Part shown: positions 1-6,042 of the stretch, piece after piece
How positions within the stretch are numbered: the stretch's first letter is position 1
How the letters are laid out: every line of letters begins with the position of its first letter
Origin: a candidate division WWE3 bacterium RIFCSPLOWO2_12_FULL_36_10
GTDB taxonomy: Bacteria; Patescibacteriota; WWE3; UBA101185; UBA10185
Length of the DNA stretch: 8,582 nt
Assembly: GCA_001772985.1 (NCBI GenBank)
Contig: MEVN01000041.1
Location: forward strand, 1-8,582
Direction: 5' to 3'
Translations under genes and position numbers: made by a program
The notes under the pieces: generated by a model
Told to the model about the DNA's origin: nothing
Databases searched by the model: none
What the model saw: only the letters and a program-made list of their open reading frames with translations

Positions 1-2595
1 TATAATTTTCTTTACAACTACGCTTTTGGTTTTAAGATTTTTAGAGAACCATTTACTAAATTTGGTGAAATTTACGTTCTGTCATTATGTATTTTATTTT
101 ATTTCTCTTTAGAGCATTTAAGAAATGTTTTTCTCAATAAATTTTTAGTTCGGGCAGTATTTTTTATTTTAACTATCGGAATTGTATTTGTTGCAATTAA
201 ACCTTCATTTTTAGGGGATCACGTTTGGTCGAAATGGAATGGAAGTATGAGAACCTTTAGAGTAGATGTTCCGGATTATTGGAAGGAGTTTGAAAATTAC
301 GTTAAATTAAATATAAATAATTCTAGAATATTGACCACACCGAGAATATTTTATGGAGCTTCTTGGAACTGGCCAAGAGGTGTATCTTCCGCAGACGATA
401 TTGCAGTTAATTTTATTGGAAATAACAATAATCTAATTAGAAATCCTCTACCGTCGGTTGGTGGCAGGCCCGGTGCTGTACTAGATAATTTCTTTAATGA
501 TGCAAATATCAATCCTGATTATGTTGGATTACTTGGTGCTGATTACGTTTTACAAGAGAATGATTTAGATTGGAGGTATTCGCCTGTTTTTACATACTCT
601 CCAGATAAGAATACAAAGTTCATGGAGAACTTGGATTTATTGAAAATAGCAGAATTCGGTAGATTTACGGATTCTTACATGTCTAAAATAGCCAATGAGG
701 ATCCTGAAGTTTCTGTAAGAGATAATCTGTATCCATCACTTTTGAATAAACCGGCATTAGTTTTGTATAGGTCTAATCCCGACAAAGTCCTACCAAAAAT
801 CTATGTTCCCAAAAACATAGTATATTCGACTGGAAAAATTCAAAATTTACCTAGCATATTAAATTATGAAGAAAGTATTAAAAAAATTGATATAAGAAAT
901 GTTTATTTTATAGATGTTTTTAAATCCGATGTTAACAAATATATAAATGAGAATATTTTAAACTATTCGGACAGTCTTGTATTATTTCCAAAAATACTAG
1001 TCACTAAAATGAACCTAAAAAGCTATATATGGGACATCGGTTGGTCGTGGCCTGAAGTAAATATAAGTCCAAGTAGTTATGAATACGCGTTTGTAACTCT
1101 CCAAGAAAGAATTAACTTATTTACTTTGTTTGATAATATGAAAAAGATTGATTTATTGGCGTGGTATTCTTCAAAAAGGGTTGAAGAGCTTAAAAAATAT
1201 CCATTATCAAGCAAAACCAAACTCAAAATAATAAACATTTTACTTAGTGATATTAGTTATGCAGTAAATATTATTGAAAAGACACCCGTAAATAAAAGGG
1301 ATTCTCGTTACTGGGAAGTTGTATCCAAATTTAATTCCTACGCTCATAGAACATTTGGCGAATTGTCGACTACGAATATATCTTTAGTCAGGGATTCAAA
1401 AGCCTTAGACAGATTAAAGAAGCTATCCTCGGAGATGTTAAGGATAAATGGTTTAGATTGTGGAGAATTATGCTACAGATTCCAAGTCCCAGAGGATGGG
1501 AAATATAATTTGTTTATTAACGGAAAATTAATTAAGGAACTTTATTTACAGAAAGAGAATCCAATAAAAACAAATCTTGACACCTCTTTATATATGAATA
1601 ATTTGGATATTGGTGAAATTCAAAATTTCGGCGAGACTGGAAAATTTGCACAAGTTAAAGATTGGAAAGAAGATAAACAATATCGGATTTCATTTGATTA
1701 CAAAACAGATTATGGAAAATTGACGTTCGTCGTTGTGGAAGAATTAAAAAGTGTCATTAATTCAAGCACTATTGATAGAAAGAATTTAATAAAAGTATTT
1801 CCAGATACATTTATTACAAATAAAAAGAACAAAGAGATAATAAATAATACAAAGTATTGCTCGTTTGTTGAGAATGGGCTTTGTTACACACACTATGAAA
1901 AAGTCGTGAAAGCAAGTAAAAAAGCACAAGCTGCGTTATTTTTATTTGAGTTTAATTCAAACACTTTTCCTATAAAGAATATTCATGTTAATGAAGTTGG
2001 TATCCTTGATGTAAGGCTGGTAAAGGAGAAAATACATAATTTTGATACTAATTCAGACAATTTTCCTAAAATTGATTTCACTATGATCAATCCAACGAAG
2101 TATTTAGTTCACGTTTCAAATGCAAAAACCCCATACTTTCTGGTATTTAATGAAACGTTTAATTCTGGTTGGAAATTGTATAAAGACGATAAAAGCAACA
2201 TTAAAATGAAGGAATATATGCTTTTTGGTTGGTTCGGGGATATTGTTAGTAAACTGATGAAAAACTTTGATACTGCACCAAAAACTACTCTTAGTACATA
2301 TTTTAATGGAGATATTTTAGAAAAGAAAGGTGATTACGTCTTTATAGACTCACATACATTTGAAACTTGGGGAAGAAAAGATATAGTTTCAGATAAACAT
2401 TATATTGCAAATGGATTTGCAAATTCGTGGTTGATTAGTCCTAGTGATGTAGGAGGAAAGCAAGAATATAATTTAATATTAGATTTTTGGCCTCAAAGAA
2501 TTTTTATACTCTTGTTTATTTTGTTTGCTTTTGTATTAACATTTAGTACTTTATACATATTTTATTTACGATTAAAGAAATATGACAAAGATTAA
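1..2595 (+). CDS. Large GT-C/YfhO-like membrane protein with long exported domain (5' partial)
   Basis: The frame is open from base 1, so the first ATG inside the window (247) is an internal Met and the real start lies to the left. There are 864 residues in view. Hydrophobic segments at about 24-40 and 52-70 look like the last helices of an N-terminal membrane core. Residues about 80-830 are polar and probably extracytoplasmic. A single helix (about 834-857) ends in a basic tail. Within the exported part, residues about 487-580 read as a beta-sandwich, carbohydrate-binding-like domain, and four Cys sit at 487, 491, 620 and 628. The end carries FNETFNSGWKLY (716-727), NGFANSW (804-810) and PQR (831-833). 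This ending is typical of large GT-C-type proteins in CPR bacteria and some archaea, sometimes annotated as AftD-like arabinofuranosyltransferases. Likely role: sugar transfer from a polyprenyl carrier outside the membrane. The architecture is clear; substrate and exact family are inference. Confidence 0.75.
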   Translation, partial: YNFLYNYAFGFKIFREPFTKFGEIYVLSLCILFYFSLEHLRNVFLNKFLVRAVFFILTIGIVFVAIKPSFLGDHVWSKWNGSMRTFRVDVPDYWKEFENYVKLNINNSRILTTPRIFYGASWNWPRGVSSADDIAVNFIGNNNNLIRNPLPSVGGRPGAVLDNFFNDANINPDYVGLLGADYVLQENDLDWRYSPVFTYSPDKNTKFMENLDLLKIAEFGRFTDSYMSKIANEDPEVSVRDNLYPSLLNKPALVLYRSNPDKVLPKIYVPKNIVYSTGKIQNLPSILNYEESIKKIDIRNVYFIDVFKSDVNKYINENILNYSDSLVLFPKILVTKMNLKSYIWDIGWSWPEVNISPSSYEYAFVTLQERINLFTLFDNMKKIDLLAWYSSKRVEELKKYPLSSKTKLKIINILLSDISYAVNIIEKTPVNKRDSRYWEVVSKFNSYAHRTFGELSTTNISLVRDSKALDRLKKLSSEMLRINGLDCGELCYRFQVPEDGKYNLFINGKLIKELYLQKENPIKTNLDTSLYMNNLDIGEIQNFGETGKFAQVKDWKEDKQYRISFDYKTDYGKLTFVVVEELKSVINSSTIDRKNLIKVFPDTFITNKKNKEIINNTKYCSFVENGLCYTHYEKVVKASKKAQAALFLFEFNSNTFPIKNIHVNEVGILDVRLVKEKIHNFDTNSDNFPKIDFTMINPTKYLVHVSNAKTPYFLVFNETFNSGWKLYKDDKSNIKMKEYMLFGWFGDIVSKLMKNFDTAPKTTLSTYFNGDILEKKGDYVFIDSHTFETWGRKDIVSDKHYIANGFANSWLISPSDVGGKQEYNLILDFWPQRIFILLFILFAFVLTFSTLYIFYLRLKKYDKD

Positions 2596-2926
2596 CTTAA
2601 AAATTAAACTATTAAAATATTTATCAGACAAAGAAATACATTTGGTTTTTTTGGTTTCAATTCTTACTCTAGTTGACATTTTATTCCTTAAGATCTTCTA
2701 TTTGATTGTTTCGTCTTTAATATTTTTTGTTTGGTTGTCAATAATAATGTTGTATAAATTTAAAGAGAGGCAAATTGCAATAATTATAGCAATTCTCTTT
2801 ATATTTATAGCCTTATTTCATGCTTTTAACATTATAAATATAGTGGAGAAGTCGGCCATTTGGGCATATTTATTTTTGATTATCTACGCGTATTTTTTGA
2901 TTAAGGAGAATAAAGATCCAGATTAG
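2582..2926 (+). CDS. Small four-helix membrane protein of unknown function
   Basis: This is a 114-residue protein that I do not recognise. It has four hydrophobic segments at about 19-36, 38-58, 64-85 and 91-107, a basic N-terminus (K3, K7, K9, K12) and a short charged C-terminal tail. The ATG lies inside the end of the preceding gene (14-nt overlap, different frame) with no Shine-Dalgarno sequence. Translation is therefore probably coupled to the upstream membrane protein, and the two form one operon. Size and helix count resemble GtcA-type or small multidrug-resistance-type transporters that help move lipid-linked sugars, but I see no family motif, so this is only a guess from context. The last 19 codons overlap the end of the convergent YfhO-like gene. 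The consistent helix pattern and tight coupling argue for a real gene despite its size. Confidence 0.7.
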   Translation: MTKINLKIKLLKYLSDKEIHLVFLVSILTLVDILFLKIFYLIVSSLIFFVWLSIIMLYKFKERQIAIIIAILFIFIALFHAFNIINIVEKSAIWAYLFLIIYAYFLIKENKDPD

Positions 2927-5149
2927 CGCAGAAATAAAAATATAAATTAAACCAAAAATTACTCCGTATGGAATGTAAATAAATTCAATAATATGATTTC
3001 CTTTTGGAACAAAAGTACCCATCATGAACCAGTTAGTTTGTACTGGTTTTTGCAACTTCCCGTCTATTTTAACTAACCATCCGGAATAAAAAGCTGTTGA
3101 GTTGGCAATAAAAACACGACCTTTTGATGTAACGCTTGCTTTAATATAGTTTCGATAATAAGACAAAATGTTTAAGTCGCCTTCCTTGGAAATACTAGCA
3201 TTTTTATTATAATTCCTGTCCACAAAAACTTTTTTAGGGTCTATTTCATCCGTTAGTTTAAAAAGCAGTTCTTTATTTTGTTTTTCAAATTCTATTTGTG
3301 ACGCTATATATAATCTTGGCAACGGATCCTTTCGTATGTAAACATTATATTTAGTAGCAACTAAATCATTTTCCCATGCAAGGGATATATAGTTGTACGA
3401 AATCTGTTTGACATTAAAGACTATAGACTCTTCAGTTTCTTCTAAATCGTTTCCTTTTTTTATAATATATTTTAAGCCAACAACATCTCTTATATTTTTC
3501 TGTTTTCCCAATTCCGACGTTAATCTTTCATTTATCTCTGCGCCATAGCTGCTTGCCAGAGAAATATATCCTTGAGTCTGCTCAATATTTAGAAAATTTG
3601 TACTATAGCTATATGGAGTTTGTAAAAGGTCAACTCTTTGCATTGGACTGATGTTTTTCTTAATATAATTTATAACTTCGTTTGGTTTAAATACATTTGC
3701 CGGATTAGTTTTTGAATTCAAGTAAAATTTTGATTCCACATTTACTTTTGCTTCAAATAAAAGAGTTAGGATTATAAGATATAACATAATTTTTGTGTTC
3801 TTTTTTCCCGTAATTAAACTCAAATCAAAAAGTAATAATATACATATTGAAACTGCTAAGCCCCAAAAGCTGGTTGGGAAATTCTTATGAATAAGCCCTT
3901 GTATAAAAATTGGCATCATTACAGCAATAGATAGTGTTGTAAGGATTATTAACAAAGGATTAAATTTCTTTGTGTTAATGTTTAATATTAAAAATTGTGG
4001 GATAAGTAAACAAAAAACAAATAACGGGATTAGTGAAAATACAGAAAGTCTTCGAAAGAAACTGGCACCTGGGATTATATACAATACATAGGATAAAATT
4101 CCGTACTTTCCAACACAAAGAAGTAATCCTATTATTCCTAAAATTAAAATTATTATGTTATATCTGTTTTTGAAAACGCTTTTTTTATCTACCGCTTGAA
4201 TAAATATTAGAATACCAACTAAACTAAAGGACAGATACACAATATTAGTTTTACTCTCCGTGTTAAAAGGAGTATTTCTTGAAACAAACGATTCTATTAT
4301 GTTTGAAACCTTTGCCGGATTTTGCATAAATGATTCTAAAGTTAATTTGTTACTTCGTATTGATTTTGAAACATTTAGGGCTGAAGTTATATATAAAGGA
4401 GAAATGATAGGAAAAACAATTAGAAAAAGTCCAATTAGTTCTTTTTTTAAATTTAATTTAAAACTGTTTTTTTTGAATAATATTATGAAGAAAAAGCAAA
4501 AAGCAATAATTATTAAAGGTATCATTGGGTATCCAACCAAAAAACTTAACGTTAGAAATAGAAAATAAAGAAAATATGACTTTCTAGTGTCGCGGTGTAC
4601 GTTTTCAAGTTTAAAATAAAGGCAAACAGGCAGGTATGATGCGGATTCCATTATTGCGGAAGCTGCCATAAACTCTGTGTTATATCCAATATAAGTCCAA
4701 AGTAAAGCACCCACTAGCGCGTATGGTTTTTCCATATTCCAATGTTTATTTAACAGCTTATATACAAAGTAAGCACCAAAAAGTAAATGTAAAAGAATTG
4801 ATATTAGATGAAGAGGAAAAGCTAAAAAAACATTATTCAGTACGTATGCCGAAGTAGCGATTATAATATTAGGAGGGTATAAAACTCCTGAGTCTACAAC
4901 GGAGAGTGTAGGAATTCCAACCGACAAATAATTTGGATTCCAGAATAAGTAGTTGTTTTTAAATGAAAAAATCGTGTCAATGTTTTTTGCAAACCCGGCA
5001 ATGTTTAGTGAGTATATTGCGGTATCTCCAAATACAAAAGTTTGTTTATTCGACCAGAACATTAGGTTTTTTGAATATACAATTGCAATAAATAACAAAA
5101 TTACGAATACAGGATAATTTTTAGATAATAACGTTTTTATTTTCTCCAT
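2870..5149 (-). CDS. YfhO-family membrane protein (putative GT-C glycosyltransferase)
   Basis: This is a 759-residue protein from the chosen ATG. An N-terminal helix (about 12-30) leads to an extracytoplasmic loop with a Gly-Asp pair (41-42), the place where GT-C enzymes keep their catalytic acid. About 13 further helices follow up to about residue 475, then an exported domain of about 260 residues and a last helix. The exported end has the YfhO signature: a YYRNYIKASV strand, FYSGWLVKIDGK, then VPKGNHIIEFIYIPYG before the final helix. YfhO proteins are known to take part in glycosylation of surface polymers such as lipoteichoic acid in Firmicutes; the acceptor here is unknown. The frame extends upstream to an ATG at 5191 and a TTG at 5203. 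I prefer 5149 because it leaves a short basic N-terminus before the first helix and the candidate promoter lies just upstream, although no Shine-Dalgarno sequence is visible. It is somewhat shorter than Bacillus YfhO (about 860 residues). Confidence 0.85.
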   Translation of the reverse strand: MEKIKTLLSKNYPVFVILLFIAIVYSKNLMFWSNKQTFVFGDTAIYSLNIAGFAKNIDTIFSFKNNYLFWNPNYLSVGIPTLSVVDSGVLYPPNIIIATSAYVLNNVFLAFPLHLISILLHLLFGAYFVYKLLNKHWNMEKPYALVGALLWTYIGYNTEFMAASAIMESASYLPVCLYFKLENVHRDTRKSYFLYFLFLTLSFLVGYPMIPLIIIAFCFFFIILFKKNSFKLNLKKELIGLFLIVFPIISPLYITSALNVSKSIRSNKLTLESFMQNPAKVSNIIESFVSRNTPFNTESKTNIVYLSFSLVGILIFIQAVDKKSVFKNRYNIIILILGIIGLLLCVGKYGILSYVLYIIPGASFFRRLSVFSLIPLFVFCLLIPQFLILNINTKKFNPLLIILTTLSIAVMMPIFIQGLIHKNFPTSFWGLAVSICILLLFDLSLITGKKNTKIMLYLIILTLLFEAKVNVESKFYLNSKTNPANVFKPNEVINYIKKNISPMQRVDLLQTPYSYSTNFLNIEQTQGYISLASSYGAEINERLTSELGKQKNIRDVVGLKYIIKKGNDLEETEESIVFNVKQISYNYISLAWENDLVATKYNVYIRKDPLPRLYIASQIEFEKQNKELLFKLTDEIDPKKVFVDRNYNKNASISKEGDLNILSYYRNYIKASVTSKGRVFIANSTAFYSGWLVKIDGKLQKPVQTNWFMMGTFVPKGNHIIEFIYIPYGVIFGLIYIFISALIWIFILLNQKIRVDNQK

Positions 5150-5178
5150 TTGAATTTTAATATTTCTTATTGTATTAT
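5150..5178 (+). promoter_or_regulatory. Candidate sigma70-type promoter for the TIM-barrel gene
   Basis: TTGAAT (5150-5155) and TATTAT (5173-5178) are separated by 17 nt, the optimal spacing. Predicted transcription start is near 5185, giving a leader of about 38 nt that holds the AGGAG ribosome site. The -10 shares five bases with the -10 proposed for the opposite gene. AT-rich sequence produces such boxes by chance, but here spacing, position and leader length all fit. Confidence 0.5.
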
Positions 5179-5198
5179 GCCATCCTAACATCCTATAA
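5174..5198 (-). promoter_or_regulatory. Candidate promoter for the YfhO-like gene
   Basis: On the minus strand, TTGTCT (5203-5198) is followed after 18 nt by CATAAT (5179-5174), which is preceded by TGG and so has an extended -10. Transcription would start near 5167, leaving a leader of about 18 nt before the ATG at 5149. This supports the shorter start of that gene, because the upstream TTG and ATG candidates fall within or before the promoter. The -35 matches the consensus at four of six positions. The call rests on consensus alone. Confidence 0.35.
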
Positions 5199-5209
5199 GA
5201 CAAGAGAAA

Positions 5210-5214
5210 AGGAG
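5210..5214 (+). promoter_or_regulatory. Ribosome binding site AGGAG deciding the TIM-barrel start
   Basis: AGGAG lies 4 nt before an ATG at 5219 that is closed at once by TGA, 6 nt before an in-frame GTG at 5221 and 9 nt before an in-frame ATG at 5224. It rules out the longer open frame that begins at 5170, because that start precedes the predicted transcription start. It is the only clear Shine-Dalgarno sequence before any gene in the window. Confidence 0.75.
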
Positions 5215-5223
5215 ACGAATGTG

Positions 5224-5976
5224 ATGTCTGGGAAAATAGTTCCTAAGATTGGAATTAACTTGGCCTCATTGTTCCCGTTTACAATGCTTGGAGTTGATTT
5301 TGCGGGGAATATGATTCAAAGAGCTGGTTTTGTGGGAGTTCAGGTACTTCCAATGCGCGTGATTAGCGCTAATTTTGAGAGAGATGCAGTTATTTCTCTT
5401 GAAAAAGAATGGAACGCAGGGTCTTTATATGGTGCGATATTGAGACATTTGCGCTTGGCGGGAGGCGAATATCCTCTTATTTGGGATTGGTTGATGTTTG
5501 GTACAAAAAGACAAGCCTTGACCAAGTATAAGATGTTGCGTCAACAATACCCTAATGCGGTGTATGTTGCGCATAGTCGAGACGAGAAAAATCCAGTAGA
5601 AACAAGCCCGGAAGCCTTAATGACACAGAGAGATTATATGCAGTATGTTCCTGGGGTTGTTGTTGATTGTGCACATATTAGACGAGTTGGAAGAAATGGG
5701 GAGCCTATTGTCGCAGGTGGTGATTGGTTGGAATTTACTGAAAGATTAGTGAGAACAAGGCAGGTAAAACTAGTGCATTTCCATCCGGTTGGGGAGGAAT
5801 CCACGGAAGTTCTGGCTGGAAAAATGCCCGATCACCTTGGTGAATTTCTAAAAATTGTGAGAAATGCAGGAGTACCGGTAGTACTTGAGATCAGACCCCC
5901 AGTTAGATTACCCGGAAGGACAGTGCAAGTTTTGTCTAGTGTAAGAGAGTTAATGGTTCGCTGCTTATCGCTTTAA
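5224..5976 (+). CDS. Xylose-isomerase-like TIM-barrel protein, function unknown
   Basis: This is a 250-residue soluble protein without signal peptide or membrane segments. Alternating strands and helices suggest a TIM barrel of the xylose isomerase/AP endonuclease type. Strands read as KIGINLA (8-14), GVQVLPM (38-44), NAVYVAH (111-117), GVVVDCAH (144-151), VKLVHFH (181-187) and VPVVLEIR (about 217-224). Polar residues at strand ends (H117, D148, H151, H185, H187, E222) could bind a metal and act on a sugar phosphate or similar compound; that is inference. The start is set by the AGGAG site; GTG at 5221 would add one residue. Sampled lines run at about 42-43% GC, against about 17-37% in the flanking genes sampled. 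Own promoter, ribosome site and terminator mark it as a separate transcription unit. I do not recognise a named gene; the fold call is moderately sure, the activity unknown. Confidence 0.75.
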   Translation: MSGKIVPKIGINLASLFPFTMLGVDFAGNMIQRAGFVGVQVLPMRVISANFERDAVISLEKEWNAGSLYGAILRHLRLAGGEYPLIWDWLMFGTKRQALTKYKMLRQQYPNAVYVAHSRDEKNPVETSPEALMTQRDYMQYVPGVVVDCAHIRRVGRNGEPIVAGGDWLEFTERLVRTRQVKLVHFHPVGEESTEVLAGKMPDHLGEFLKIVRNAGVPVVLEIRPPVRLPGRTVQVLSSVRELMVRCLSL

Positions 5977-5990
5977 TCAAATATTTACAC

Positions 5991-6028
5991 GCCGTACCGC
6001 GAAATCAAAATGCGATACGGCTTTTTTT
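5991..6028 (+). terminator. Intrinsic terminator after the TIM-barrel gene
   Basis: Stem GCCGTACCGC (5991-6000) pairs with GCGATACGGC (6012-6021) with one C-A mismatch. It has an 11-nt A-rich loop and is followed by seven T (6022-6028). It starts 15 nt after the stop codon. On the opposite strand the hairpin is not followed by a T-run, so it works in one direction only. Confidence 0.88.
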
Positions 6029-6036
6029 GATAGAAT
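6028..6036 (+). promoter_or_regulatory. Extended -10 promoter element at the GT-C gene start
   Basis: TGA followed by TAGAAT (6031-6036) forms an extended -10 directly after the terminator T-run. Seven nt downstream is the A of the ATG at 6043, so the mRNA is predicted to be leaderless or nearly so. No convincing -35 is seen at the usual distance, where the terminator stem lies; extended -10 promoters often do without one. Confidence 0.5.
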
Positions 6037-6042
6037 AGGCTT

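Noticed and set aside
2850..2872. Short inverted repeat GCC-CAAAT-GGC near the end of the YfhO-like gene as a terminator
   Set aside because: The stem is only three base pairs and no T-run follows.
4442..4474. Runs of seven and eight T in the YfhO-like gene (and eight T at 6456-6463 in the GT-C-like gene) as phase-variation tracts
   Set aside because: Runs of this length are expected in such AT-rich sequence, and both reading frames are intact; a single sequence cannot show slippage.
4260..4568. Open frame of about 100 codons on the + strand inside the YfhO-like gene
   Set aside because: It lies wholly antisense to a clear family member and has no ribosome site, helix pattern or recognisable motif; AT-rich coding DNA gives such shadows.
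5170..5223. Longer N-terminus of the TIM-barrel protein starting at 5170
   Set aside because: That ATG overlaps the candidate -10 box and precedes the predicted transcription start; the AGGAG site points to 5221 or 5224.
5340..5525. Minus-strand frame of 61 codons across the TIM-barrel gene
   Set aside because: It is antisense to a well-supported gene and shows no features of its own.
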